The position numbers and the translations under genes were made by a program. Shown here in pieces: positions 10,613-19,380 of a DNA stretch of 64,000 bases (its first letter is position 1; each line of letters begins with the position of its first letter). A model generated the notes under the pieces. That model was not told the DNA's origin. It was given only the letters and a program-made list of their open reading frames with translations, and made no database searches. Origin of the DNA: JBECKX01 sp964468475 (lineage in GTDB: Bacteria; Zixibacteria; MSB-5A5; CAIYYT01); NCBI GenBank assembly GCA_964468475.1, contig CAYXUL010000011.1:1-64000 (forward strand). The letters are read 5' to 3'.

Positions 10613-12200
10613 CAAGGCCGCCACCCAGCATTACGACTGGCCGGATGCAAAGCAATACAAGCGTTCAATTCGCGTTCAATTCGCTCTGGTAGTCTCGGTG
10701 CTCACCGCGCTACTGGTAATCATCACCGGCTATGGCTTCTCCAAACTTTATGTCAAGAGCGTGACGCAGTCCGAAATTGAGAAGCTGCTCATTGAAGCGC
10801 GGTCATTTTCGGCGCCGACGGGAAAGCTGATGATCGCGGGGAATTCGTCAGACAATCTGCTCCTCCAGAATGTCTGCAAACGGCTCAAGTCCGAAAACTC
10901 CGACATCTTCTGGGTTGGAGTTGCGAGCGCCGACGGCCTCTTCAAAGCTCACACTGATATTGGACAGGTAGTCAGTCGCTCCAATGTCAGGTCGTTTGCC
11001 GGCTCGAGCTACCGGGAGCTTCTCAGATCAAAAGAGCAGCTGTTGCTCAAGGGTGACACGATTTTTGTGAATGTGCCAATCCGCGAAAATTCTGCCGAGC
11101 TGGGTACACTGAGTCTGGCTTCCTCCAGTTCAGCCATCGCCGACGCACAGCACGCATCGTTGATAACCGTATTGTCGATATTTCTCATCATGCTCCCACT
11201 AAGCATCCTCGTGCCGACATTGGCGCTTCGTCGCCAGCTAAAACCGATCAAGATCATTGCCGACAGCCTCCGCACTATCAGCTTCGAGAGTGTGCAACTG
11301 AAGATCCCGTATAGCTCGAAAAACGAATTCGGCTTTCTGGCGGAGACGCTTCGGTCGATGGGTGATCGCCTGGAATCGGCACGTCGTGAGCTGGCTGAAC
11401 GAGAACGCATGGCCAGAGAACTCGAAATCGCCAGAGAAATCCAAATGAGTATCCTGCCTCGTGATTTTCCGCACTCAGAATTGCTCTCTACCGCGGGAGC
11501 TTATCGCAGTGCCCGCGAAGTTGGCGGAGACTATTATGACTTCATCCCGCTTGGTCAGGGCCGACTGGGCATTGTCGTCGCGGATGTTTCCGGCAAGTCA
11601 TTGCCGGGAATGCTGGTAATGCTGATGACGCGTGATCTGATAAAGAAGTATGCCTTAGAAACCGATGATCCCAGAACCCTTCTCTGTAAAGCCAACCGGG
11701 ACTTGTATCAGAGCATTCGTGACGGCATGTTCGTGACAATGTTTTACGGCGTGCTCGATGATCCTGCCGGCAAGCTGACTTTTGCATCCGCCGGCCATAA
11801 TCCCCCTGCACTGGCTCACGGCGATGGAGATGAACCAACCCTGATGAAAACCAAGGGATACCCATTGGCGCTGATGCCTCCCGAAGCATTCGACGCCAGA
11901 TTGGAATCTCATGTTATGGATTTGAGGGGTGGCGACACGCTCGTTCTCTACACCGATGGCATTACTGAAGCTCAGAATATAGCCAGCGAGGAATTCGGCG
12001 TGCGCCGCCTGATCGAAATCATCAAGCATAATTCTGCTGCCTCTTCGGACGAGCTGGTCGACACGGTCATCTCGGGAGTCGATGCCTTCGTGGGAGAAGC
12101 GGAACAGTATGACGACATTACTCTCGTGGCAGTGCGGAGAGAAATTAACTCGGGCACCATCGCTTCTCACGATGCACGGGGGGTAGCTCATGCTCACTAG
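10599..12200 (+). CDS. Membrane SpoIIE/RsbU-type PP2C phosphatase
   Basis: 533 residues. A transmembrane helix near 25-50 and another near 187-207 flank a periplasmic sensor domain of about 135 residues. A HAMP-like segment and the coiled linker AREIQMSILP follow, then a SpoIIE-type PP2C domain (about 300-515) with the metal-binding GGDYYDF, VADVSGKSLPGML, AGHNPP, TDGITEAQN and EQYDDITL motifs. These enzymes dephosphorylate STAS-domain antagonists in partner-switching circuits. The next two genes encode STAS domains and an RsbW-like kinase fold, so the likely substrates are its own neighbours. The gene overlaps both neighbours (14 and 11 bases). The signal it senses is unknown. Confidence 0.9.
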   Translation: MKPDDKAATQHYDWPDAKQYKRSIRVQFALVVSVLTALLVIITGYGFSKLYVKSVTQSEIEKLLIEARSFSAPTGKLMIAGNSSDNLLLQNVCKRLKSENSDIFWVGVASADGLFKAHTDIGQVVSRSNVRSFAGSSYRELLRSKEQLLLKGDTIFVNVPIRENSAELGTLSLASSSSAIADAQHASLITVLSIFLIMLPLSILVPTLALRRQLKPIKIIADSLRTISFESVQLKIPYSSKNEFGFLAETLRSMGDRLESARRELAERERMARELEIAREIQMSILPRDFPHSELLSTAGAYRSAREVGGDYYDFIPLGQGRLGIVVADVSGKSLPGMLVMLMTRDLIKKYALETDDPRTLLCKANRDLYQSIRDGMFVTMFYGVLDDPAGKLTFASAGHNPPALAHGDGDEPTLMKTKGYPLALMPPEAFDARLESHVMDLRGGDTLVLYTDGITEAQNIASEEFGVRRLIEIIKHNSAASSDELVDTVISGVDAFVGEAEQYDDITLVAVRREINSGTIASHDARGVAHAH

Positions 12201-12972
12201 GGCAAGAAAGCCGCATGCCGTGCAGGTGCCTGCCGAGCTCAATCCAGATACGATTCGGGCACTGGAAAACTCAGTTGACCAGCTGATCGCTGACGGTGTC
12301 GGAACAATAGTCCTCGATTGTACAAAACTGGCTCACATTTCATCGATGCATATCGGTGTTATCTGGAGCATCCATTCCAGGTGTGACAACCTGGGTGTCG
12401 GTGTGATTCTCAATTCAGTCAGCCAGACTCTCTCCAGAGTGCTGCGCATACTCGACCTTGATAAGTTGCTCGAAATTAATGAATCAGTGGCCGCTTCGGA
12501 GAAGTCGAGCCATTTGTCGCAAGCTGGACGAGAGGCAATAGCTGAATTTCAAGCGCGCTGTAAGACAGACGAAGAGTCTGTTGCTGCCGTTAATGACTCT
12601 TTTCGCGAGTACATCCGGAGTCTGGAATTGGAGAAGCACCAGGCTATCGACCTCGAAACCGTATTCTACGAAGTCATTACTAACATCAAGAATCACGCTG
12701 ACGTCACTCCCGGTGAGTACATCACTGTCAGTGCGCGCTTCAACGAACAACAACTTGTGCTGAACTTCGCCGATCCGGGGATGCCGTTTGATCCAACCAG
12801 GCAGCGCGGCAGTTTCAATGTGGTAGAGTCTTTGGAAATTGGCCAGAAGAATGGATTTGGATTAACGATGATCTCACGAATGACCGATAAAATTGAATAC
12901 AGTCGGAGCAAGGACGGAGTAAATCTGCTCTCTCTGACCAAACTGCTTGCAAAGGACAATAACAGTGTTTGA
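12190..12972 (+). CDS. STAS-HATPase fusion, RsbW-like partner-switch protein
   Basis: 260 residues. The N-terminal half (about 5-100) has a STAS-like pattern, IVLDCTKLAHISSMHIGVI, with two serines where antagonists carry their phosphorylated Ser. The C-terminal half (about 135-255) is a GHKL ATPase of the RsbW/HATPase_c_2 kind: an N box in FYEVITNIKNHAD, FADPGMPFDP as G1, and GFGLTMI as G2. Antagonist and anti-sigma kinase are normally separate proteins, so this is a fused module. Whether the kinase acts on its own STAS domain or on the STAS protein downstream cannot be told from sequence. It starts 11 bases before the phosphatase gene ends, with ATG in the context GGGGTAGCTCATG. Confidence 0.8.
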   Translation: MLTRARKPHAVQVPAELNPDTIRALENSVDQLIADGVGTIVLDCTKLAHISSMHIGVIWSIHSRCDNLGVGVILNSVSQTLSRVLRILDLDKLLEINESVAASEKSSHLSQAGREAIAEFQARCKTDEESVAAVNDSFREYIRSLELEKHQAIDLETVFYEVITNIKNHADVTPGEYITVSARFNEQQLVLNFADPGMPFDPTRQRGSFNVVESLEIGQKNGFGLTMISRMTDKIEYSRSKDGVNLLSLTKLLAKDNNSV

Positions 12973-13333
12973 TACCGAGCAGATTGACAGTGCGACGCTT
13001 GTCATCAGAATGGGACGAGTCCTCGACAACAACAACGCACACGAAGTGATGCAGGTTGTTGATGCTGCCATTAAGGATGGACATCGCTTCGTAGTTTGCG
13101 ATATGACGGGTCTGGAATTCCTTTCATCTGCCGGGGTCGGCTCACTTATCAGCTCGCTTTCGGTTCTGCGCAGCAATGGTGGTTCCCTGACGCTCTTTGG
13201 CCTTTCGGAAAAGATCCTCCATGTACTTGAGGTCCTTGACCTGAAAGACTACATGCCGATGGAAACGAACCTCGAAGCTGCAGTGGCACGATGTAAGTCA
13301 CAGGCCAAGCCCGAAGGTTCCACTCAGGGATAG
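12965..13333 (+). CDS. STAS-domain anti-sigma factor antagonist
   Basis: 122 residues, essentially a single STAS domain. The canonical phosphorylation loop is clear: CDMTGLEFLSSAGVGSL at about residues 45-61. It is the likely shared substrate of the upstream kinase fold and SpoIIE-type phosphatase. I chose GTG at 12965 because AAAGGA lies 8 bases upstream at 12951-12956; a TTG at 12947 would add six residues without a ribosome site. It overlaps the upstream gene by 8 bases. No sigma factor lies nearby, so the target could be another output, as in STAS circuits that control envelope or signalling functions. Confidence 0.88.
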   Translation: MFDTEQIDSATLVIRMGRVLDNNNAHEVMQVVDAAIKDGHRFVVCDMTGLEFLSSAGVGSLISSLSVLRSNGGSLTLFGLSEKILHVLEVLDLKDYMPMETNLEAAVARCKSQAKPEGSTQG

Positions 13334-13569
13334 CTACCTCTCCTTTGAAACAACTTAGCTTCCCTCTTAGATGCTCTCCCTGCCTACCAGCCCGCCCTTC
13401 TCACTCACAGGAAATTTCCAGCAGGAATCCTCGTTGCGTCTGAGACAACTGGGTTCATTTTGAAACATCTGACTGTCTTACCCAACACATTACCCTCGCT
13501 CCGTCGATCCGTTTTTGCTTCTAACCCCCTATCTCCTTTAGAATTGCACAAAGACTGCCGAAAATATAA
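13334..13569 (+). other. Intergenic, no gene seen
   Basis: 236 pyrimidine-rich bases between the STAS gene and the hybrid kinase. I see no convincing terminator hairpin, tRNA or promoter. Confidence 0.5.
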
Positions 13570-15744
13570 GTGAGAAGGCGGAAGCTTCATTACGAAAACT
13601 CGAAGGGCAGTCGCACATATAGACAGGTGCATACGGAAATTCCAATGACCCGGAAATCAAAACTACAGGCCAAGAGCTCTGAGAGCGATACTATCGCTAA
13701 CGAGCAAACGTACTCTGCTGTGCTTCGCAGTATGAACGATGCAGTGTTGTGCACAGACGCAGCGGGCAAAATCGAATTCATGAATGCCGGCGCAGAAAAG
13801 CTGCTCAGCCTCAAGGCCGCTGACTGTGTCGGAAAACAGCTGTGCGACTGCATGGAGCTTAAGGACGAGTTGACAGGCGATCAAATTGAGCACAACCCCA
13901 AAGCAGTCGGCAAGGCAGGTTCGAACCGCCAGGAAACCTTCTGCGCCATAATCAAGCGGCTGGACGGAAAATCGGTGCCTGTCGATGCTACAGTCTCTCT
14001 CATCGAGATTGACGGCAGGAAATCAGGTTCTGCTGTCTGGGTTCTGCGGAACATGGACAAACGCGGTCAAGCTGAAGTCCTGCTGCGCGAGTCGGAGTCG
14101 CGCTTCAATCTGCTGGCAGATTCTACCGCAGACGTGATAATCCTCGTGGACTCTGCGAAGAAGATTACCTTCTGGAATAGCGCCGCCGCCCGCCTCAGCG
14201 GTTTTTCTGCGGACGAAGTCATCGGGAATGAACTGGCTAAACATGTCCGCTTTCAAGCTCGGAATGAGGAAGTGGATCATCCGAATAAGGCAAATGATCA
14301 GATAGGCTACTACAACTACCTTGAGTCAATCACCCAGATGGAGATAGTTACGAAGGATGGTGACTATTGCCCCGTCGAAGCTACCTTCTCATCTATCCAG
14401 CTGAAGGGCGATTGGCATACCGTGTTGATTTGCCGTGACATACGCGAGCGAAAGCGCGCGGAGCGGGAAATCAACAAGTATCGATTGCAGTTGGAGGAGC
14501 TGGTACAGGAGCGAACCCGCGAACTGATGACTGCCAACCGCCAGCTCAAAAAGGAGATCGCGCAGAGGATCAACGAAGAGGAACAGCGCCGCAGGCTGGA
14601 GGAGCGAGTCAAACAGGCAGAAAAGATGGAATCGCTGGGGATTCTTGCCGGTGGGGTTGCCCACGACCTCAATAACATGCTGAGCCCGCTGCTCGGTTAT
14701 CCGCAGTTGCTCCTGGCAGAACTACCACCCGACAGCAAGCTGGTTCCCATGATCGGCAGGATTGAGGCAGCAGCTCAGGACGCAGTAGCGATTGTCGAAG
14801 ACCTGCACACTCTTTCGCGGCGTCGACGCTGCGAGCTTGTTCCCATGATTCTGAACAGTGTTGTCGAGCGTTTCCTGCAGACTCCCGCATTCGAACGCCT
14901 GAACAAGCGCAAACCGAACATCAAGGTGAATACCAATCTGCACCAAGAACTCCCGCAAATGAACGGTTCGGCGCCGCTCCTGCTCAAGGTAATAATGAAT
15001 CTGGTGGTCAATGCCTATGATGCTATGCCGGATACAGGTGAAATCACAATCCAGACTTCTGTCGCCCGACTAACGAAGCTGGTGAACGGTTATGAGAACA
15101 TCACGCCCGGAAATTATATCATGCTGAGAGTCCGCGATACGGGTGAAGGCATTCCTGACGACAAGCTGAAGCGCATATTCGAGCCCTACTTCTCAACCAA
15201 ACAGATGAACGAGAGCGGCACCGGTCTGGGGTTGTCTATCGTTTATGGAGTCGTCAAGGATCACAACGGCTACTACGATGTTATCTCCCATGTGGGTCGC
15301 GGAACCGAGTTCATTCTCTATTTCCCGCTTGCTAAATCTGAGAAGGCCGAGTCGGTGGACCTTTCTCAGAAACCGGGAGGGATCGAGCGAATCCTGATTG
15401 TTGACGACAACAAGTCTCAACGCGAGGTTGCGTCCGACATCCTTACCCATCTCGGTTACGACACAGTCACTGTCAGCAGCGGTCGTGAGGCGGTCGATTA
15501 TGTGCGTGACAACGACGTCGACCTCGTTGTCATTGATATGGTGATGGAGACCGATTTCGATGGATTGACTACTTATCAGGAAATCACGCGATTAAAGCCG
15601 GGTCTGAAGGCACTCCTGGTCAGCGGTTACCCGTCATCCGAGCGCGTCGAGCAGGCGCAAAGCCTGGGCGCCGGACCATTCGTCGAAAAACCGCTCGACC
15701 TCGTCAAAATCAGCAAAGTTATCAAAGAAGTTCTTCCAGAGTAG
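13570..15744 (+). CDS. Hybrid sensor histidine kinase (PAS-PAS-HK-receiver)
   Basis: Up to 724 residues, soluble. Two PAS domains (about 45-155 and 170-290) are followed by a coiled coil rich in Glu/Arg (about 290-355). The dimerisation/phosphorylation helix has the active His in GGVAHDLNNML near 362. The ATPase has NLVVNAYDAMPD (N box), DTGEGIPDDKLKRIFEPYFS (G1/F) and GTGLGLSIVYG (G2). The C-terminal receiver begins ILIVDDNKSQ, with the acceptor Asp in VVIDMV near 655. A C-terminal receiver usually means a phosphorelay or self-regulation. The start is uncertain: GTG 13570 is the longest and ATG 13645 is also plausible; neither has a strong ribosome site. It stands 236 bases after the partner-switch genes and may be separate from them. 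Confidence 0.88.
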   Translation: MRRRKLHYENSKGSRTYRQVHTEIPMTRKSKLQAKSSESDTIANEQTYSAVLRSMNDAVLCTDAAGKIEFMNAGAEKLLSLKAADCVGKQLCDCMELKDELTGDQIEHNPKAVGKAGSNRQETFCAIIKRLDGKSVPVDATVSLIEIDGRKSGSAVWVLRNMDKRGQAEVLLRESESRFNLLADSTADVIILVDSAKKITFWNSAAARLSGFSADEVIGNELAKHVRFQARNEEVDHPNKANDQIGYYNYLESITQMEIVTKDGDYCPVEATFSSIQLKGDWHTVLICRDIRERKRAEREINKYRLQLEELVQERTRELMTANRQLKKEIAQRINEEEQRRRLEERVKQAEKMESLGILAGGVAHDLNNMLSPLLGYPQLLLAELPPDSKLVPMIGRIEAAAQDAVAIVEDLHTLSRRRRCELVPMILNSVVERFLQTPAFERLNKRKPNIKVNTNLHQELPQMNGSAPLLLKVIMNLVVNAYDAMPDTGEITIQTSVARLTKLVNGYENITPGNYIMLRVRDTGEGIPDDKLKRIFEPYFSTKQMNESGTGLGLSIVYGVVKDHNGYYDVISHVGRGTEFILYFPLAKSEKAESVDLSQKPGGIERILIVDDNKSQREVASDILTHLGYDTVTVSSGREAVDYVRDNDVDLVVIDMVMETDFDGLTTYQEITRLKPGLKALLVSGYPSSERVEQAQSLGAGPFVEKPLDLVKISKVIKEVLPE

Positions 15745-15819
15745 TTGAAGACTCGCCGCGCCCGGTGCTCATGGCGAAGCAGCCCGCGCCCTCTCCTCGA
15801 GGCTGGCAACAGTTATCCC

Positions 15820-18420
15820 TCAAACTTTAGCGCGCCGTAATCTCAGCGCATTGCTCACTACCGATACGGAGCTGAAACTCATCGCCGCTGCAGCGAAAAT
15901 AGGGCTGAGCAGAAGTCCGAGGAATGGGTAAAGCGCGCCCGCCGCGATCGGTATGCCTGCCGAATTATAGATAAATGCCAGAAACAGATTCTGCTTGATG
16001 TTACGTATAGTCAGGTAGCTAAGCTTACGTGCGCGGACAACTCCAAGAAGGTCTCCCTTAACCAGGGTGACACCGGCGCTCTCCATTGCCACATCCGTGC
16101 CCGTTCCCATAGCAATTCCGACCTGCGCCTGCGCCAACGCCGGCGCATCGTTGATGCCGTCGCCTGCCATCGCGACAAACTTACCACTTTCCTGCAGCTT
16201 CTTGACGGCATCGGCTTTCTGGTCGGGTAATACTTCGGCGATCACTTCATCTATTCCCAGCCGCTTGGCGACCGCCCTCGCCGTAGTCTCGCTGTCGCCG
16301 GTCAGCATCACCACCGAGATGCCCTCGTCATGAAGCTGCTTAATGGCCTCGGGCGTGGTTTCCTTGATTGGGTCCGCTACGCCGATCAGGCCCGCAGCTT
16401 TGCCGTCTATCGCGATGAACATGGCCGTCTGGCCTTCTTCGCGCATAGATTCAGCCTTCTGGCTCAAGCCCGCCGATTCAATCCCCAGCTGTTCCAGCAA
16501 GGCGCGGCTGCCAAGCGCGACTTCCCTGCCTGCAACCATGCCCACTACACCTTTGCCGGTGATAGATTTAAAATCCTCTGCGTTTCCGGCTGAAACCCCT
16601 CGTTCCCTTGCTCCATCTACAATCGCCGCTGCAAGGGGGTGCTCGCTGCCTTTCTCCAGTCCTGCTGCCAGTGACAGCAGCTCATCTTCATTCATGGAGT
16701 CGACAACTTCCACAGCAGCCAGCTTCGGTTTACCAAGAGTCAGAGTCCCGGTTTTGTCAACGACGAGTGTGTCAACCTTTCGCAGGGTCTCTATTGCCTC
16801 AGCGTTCTTGAATAGAACTCCGACGCTCGCGCCCTTGCCGCTGGCAACCATAATCGACATGGGCGTAGCCAGGCCCAGCGCGCAGGGACAGGCAATTATT
16901 AGAACGGCGACTGCATTTATCAGCGCGTGAGTCAGTTTCGGATCAGGGCCGACTAAGGCCCACACGATGAAAGTAATCACGGCGATGCCTATAACAGTCG
17001 GTACGAAATATGCCGCTGCCACATCAGCTAATTTCTGAATCGGCGCCTTGCTGCGTTGTGCATCCGCTACCATCTGCACGATCTGAGAAAGCAGAGTGTC
17101 GGCGCCGATTTTCTCCGCGGAAATGACAATCGAGCCGTTACCGTTGACGGTGGCGCCGATCACTTTGTCACCTTTGGTCTTTTCCACCGGTATCGGCTCT
17201 CCGGTGATCATCGATTCGTCAACCGAACTCGAGCCCTCAACAACTGAGCCATCGACAGGAACCTTCTCTCCCGGCCGGACTCTGAGTCGGTCACCGATCT
17301 GCACTTGCTCCAGAGATACATCTTCTTCACTTCCATCCTCATTGACTCGACGAGCTGTCTTGGGCGCCAGCCCCAGCAACGCCCTAATCGCAGCGCCGGT
17401 TCGGCTGCGCGCACGAAGTTCCAGCACCTGCCCCAGCAACACCAGAGTAACGATTACTGCCGCGGCCTCGAAATAGACCGCGACTTCCCCGGACGCATCC
17501 CGAAACGAGGCAGGAAAGATCCCGGGAAATAAGGCAGCTACGAGGCTGTAGCCATAAGCCACAGTGACTCCAAGCCCGATAAGCGTGAACATATTCGGGC
17601 TGCGGTGTACGATTGACTGGTAGCCGCGCACGAAAAAGGGCCAGCCACCCCACAGCACGACCGGAGTCGCCAGCAGGAATTCCAGCAAGGTTAGAGTTCG
17701 CGGTGCAGCCAGTGAATGCAGCCACGTTTCGATTCCCGGAATCAGCCCTCCCATCGCTACAATCAGCAGCGGAGCCGAAAGCAAGGCACTTATCCAGAAC
17801 CGTCGCGTCATAAGACGCAATTCCGTATTATCCTCTTCGTCCACCGTTACCGTGCGTGGTTCAAGTGCCATCCCGCAGATCGGGCAGGTCCCGGGACCGT
17901 CCTGAACGATCTCCGGATGCATCGGGCAGGTGTATTCCGTTTTGGTTGAAGGAGCAACAGGAATCGCCGGTTCCAGTGCCATCCCACATTCGGAGCACTC
18001 ACCGGGTTTGGATTGGGTGACCTCTGGATGCATCGGGCAAACATATTCCGTTGAGCCAGGTTTCGCCGCTTCGGTAGCGTGCTGGTGATGCTCGTGATCG
18101 TGATGGTGCTTGCCACCAGCTTCGAGGTATGTCGCAGGGTCAGACTCGAACTTCTCCTTACAGCCGGCACAGCAGAAGTAGTAGGTTCTTCCATCGTGAA
18201 TGGCCCGATGCTTACTGTCGGAGGTTACTTTCATGCCACACACAGGATCCACCAATGACTTATCATGGGAAGTAGCATGCTGCTCACGAAACTTGGTCAT
18301 ACATCCTTCACTGCAGAAGTAGATATTCTCGCCATTGACTTCCATCACGTAAGGTGAGTCAGCCGATACTTCCATGCCACAGACCGGATCTTGATATGTA
18401 GTTTTTTCTATCTCCGGCAT
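15820..18420 (-). CDS. copA: Copper-exporting P1B-type ATPase
   Basis: 866 residues. It moves Cu+ (or Ag+) out of the cytoplasm at the cost of ATP. Core motifs are complete: IACPCALGLATP in the metal-path helix near 510, DKTGTLT phosphorylation site near 557, GDGINDAPALAQA near 755, and the Cu+-subtype residues YNSAGIP and MSFSSVSVV in the last two helices. Instead of the usual HMA (CxxC ferredoxin-like) domain, the N-terminus has two YHS domains (DPVCGMEV, DPVCGMKV), a His-rich linker (HHHDHEHHQH) and two heavy-metal-binding CPMHPE...C..CGMALEP units. I chose the ATG at 18420 because GGAGGT lies 7 bases upstream; an ATG at 18435 is in frame but overlaps that site. It is last in the copper island, 41 bases after the SHOCT gene. 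Confidence 0.96.
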   Translation of the reverse strand: MPEIEKTTYQDPVCGMEVSADSPYVMEVNGENIYFCSEGCMTKFREQHATSHDKSLVDPVCGMKVTSDSKHRAIHDGRTYYFCCAGCKEKFESDPATYLEAGGKHHHDHEHHQHATEAAKPGSTEYVCPMHPEVTQSKPGECSECGMALEPAIPVAPSTKTEYTCPMHPEIVQDGPGTCPICGMALEPRTVTVDEEDNTELRLMTRRFWISALLSAPLLIVAMGGLIPGIETWLHSLAAPRTLTLLEFLLATPVVLWGGWPFFVRGYQSIVHRSPNMFTLIGLGVTVAYGYSLVAALFPGIFPASFRDASGEVAVYFEAAAVIVTLVLLGQVLELRARSRTGAAIRALLGLAPKTARRVNEDGSEEDVSLEQVQIGDRLRVRPGEKVPVDGSVVEGSSSVDESMITGEPIPVEKTKGDKVIGATVNGNGSIVISAEKIGADTLLSQIVQMVADAQRSKAPIQKLADVAAAYFVPTVIGIAVITFIVWALVGPDPKLTHALINAVAVLIIACPCALGLATPMSIMVASGKGASVGVLFKNAEAIETLRKVDTLVVDKTGTLTLGKPKLAAVEVVDSMNEDELLSLAAGLEKGSEHPLAAAIVDGARERGVSAGNAEDFKSITGKGVVGMVAGREVALGSRALLEQLGIESAGLSQKAESMREEGQTAMFIAIDGKAAGLIGVADPIKETTPEAIKQLHDEGISVVMLTGDSETTARAVAKRLGIDEVIAEVLPDQKADAVKKLQESGKFVAMAGDGINDAPALAQAQVGIAMGTGTDVAMESAGVTLVKGDLLGVVRARKLSYLTIRNIKQNLFLAFIYNSAGIPIAAGALYPFLGLLLSPIFAAAAMSFSSVSVVSNALRLRRAKV

Positions 18421-18461
18421 TCTCGCTACCTCCATTCAACCCTGGTCAATCGAGTTCTGAC

Positions 18462-18695
18462 TCATAGTTTTCCGGCAATATCGTGCCGGATTCTTTCATA
18501 CTCATCGTGATTGATCTCACCCGAGGCATAACGTCTCTTCAGGACGTCCATGGGCGAGTTGGATTCCTTTCTATCATGATGAAAAGAAGTCGTAAAGAGT
18601 TTGACCAGCAGCAAAATCGCTGCAATGAAGATCACCCAAAACAGGATCATCCCGAATCCCCCAAAACCGCTAAATCCACCGAATCCAAAATGCAT
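18462..18695 (-). CDS. Small membrane protein with SHOCT domain
   Basis: 77 residues: a Gly/Phe-rich start (MHFGFGGFSGFGGFG), one transmembrane helix (ILFWVIFIAAILLLVKLF), then a C-terminal SHOCT motif, DVLKRRYASGEINHDEYERI. SHOCT is a short domain of unknown function, often at the end of small membrane proteins. A strong ribosome site, GGAGGTGAAC, precedes the ATG. It lies 41 bases upstream of copA on the same strand and is probably cotranscribed. Short SHOCT membrane proteins are often encoded beside copper ATPases, which suggests a helper role; that is inference. Confidence 0.88.
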   Translation of the reverse strand: MHFGFGGFSGFGGFGMILFWVIFIAAILLLVKLFTTSFHHDRKESNSPMDVLKRRYASGEINHDEYERIRHDIAGKL

Positions 18696-18719
18696 TTCTG
18701 TTCACCTCCAAACACTGTC

Positions 18720-18735
18720 TGAGACCCTGGTCTCA
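18720..18735. promoter_or_regulatory. Perfect 16-bp palindrome upstream of SHOCT-copA
   Basis: TGAGACCCTGGTCTCA is an inverted repeat of two 7-base arms around CT, 25 bases before the SHOCT start codon. A second GC palindrome, CCGGGCCCGG, lies just beyond, near 18755. The position suits an operator for a metal-responsive repressor or a leader hairpin. No regulator gene is nearby to identify it. Confidence 0.4.
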
Positions 18736-18789
18736 GAAGTCTCCGCCCGGAACCGGGCCCGGTGCGAAATAATCTATCTCTAAATATTA

Positions 18790-19126
18790 CTACGTAGAGA
18801 CATTGGTACTTATTTTGTCCATGCAAGGTCCGGGAGTCGAAGTTGAGGTATTTTCAGCAATTGCCAATATAAGCCTGCAGACTCCGGCATGTACCTCCAA
18901 CTTGTCCCGCAGTGCCGTCATCATCTTGCGGTGATCTCTGAGAGCATTACGCAGTCCTTCCAGGCCACCCGATGTGAGAACTTCATCCCTGAGCCCATCT
19001 GGTTTGACTGGGTAGTTGAATCAGCATTGCTCATCATCGCAGCCTGATTGTGGTTGCCGCCACAAAGCCGGGAAGAACTGTAATCACCAAAATCATTACC
19101 AAGAACGCTGCTAATGCTTTAGTCAC
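18790..19126 (-). pseudogene. Small exported protein, frameshifted
   Basis: On the minus strand a textbook ribosome site (AGGAGGTGA, 7 bases before GTG at 19126) starts a signal-peptide-like sequence, VTKALAAFLVMILVITVLPG, that stops after 30 codons at 19034. A second frame continues with GNHNQAAMMSNADSTTQ. A third frame then stays open for 77 codons to the TAG at 18790, reading ...SGGLEGLRNALRDHRKM, MTALRDKLEVHAGV, CRLILAIAENTS. That third stretch has no start codon upstream of its central Met pair, and a stop bounds it at 19021. The simplest reading is one exported helical protein of about 112 residues broken by two frameshifts (decay or assembly error). Family not recognised. It lies between the Met/His-rich lipoprotein and the SHOCT gene, inside the copper island. 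Confidence 0.5.
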
Positions 19127-19380
19127 TCCTTCACCTCCTGTTAAACTCCACATGCATTACTAAGTGGCAAACACCGTGCCGAAAAACTGGAGGAAGAGCT
19201 GATGCGACTGGCCTTTGAGGGAGAACCGGTTACGTAGTAACAAATTTCTGCTCCTGCCGCCTGCTAACTTGAAAGTCAAAGAGACAAACAATAGTCATCA
19301 CTTTTGAAAAATAATCTTTAGTTGAGGCGCTAGTGCGAAGTTCCCCCTTTGATGCAAGCTAAGTTGCTAAGAAATATCGA
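19127..19380. other. Intergenic, no gene seen
   Basis: 254 bases between the broken small gene and the lipoprotein. On the plus strand, 19145-19236 is a 30-codon open stretch ending RLAFEGEPVT, too short to call. I see no RNA gene or terminator. Confidence 0.4.

Noticed and set aside
12947..12964. TTG at 12947 as the start of the STAS gene
   Set aside because: The GTG at 12965 has a ribosome site at the right distance and the TTG does not.
19145..19236. Plus-strand 30-codon stretch ending in LMRLAFEGEPVT, with GGAGG before an ATG
   Set aside because: Only 11 codons follow the ATG, and no family or context supports a gene; possibly a remnant.
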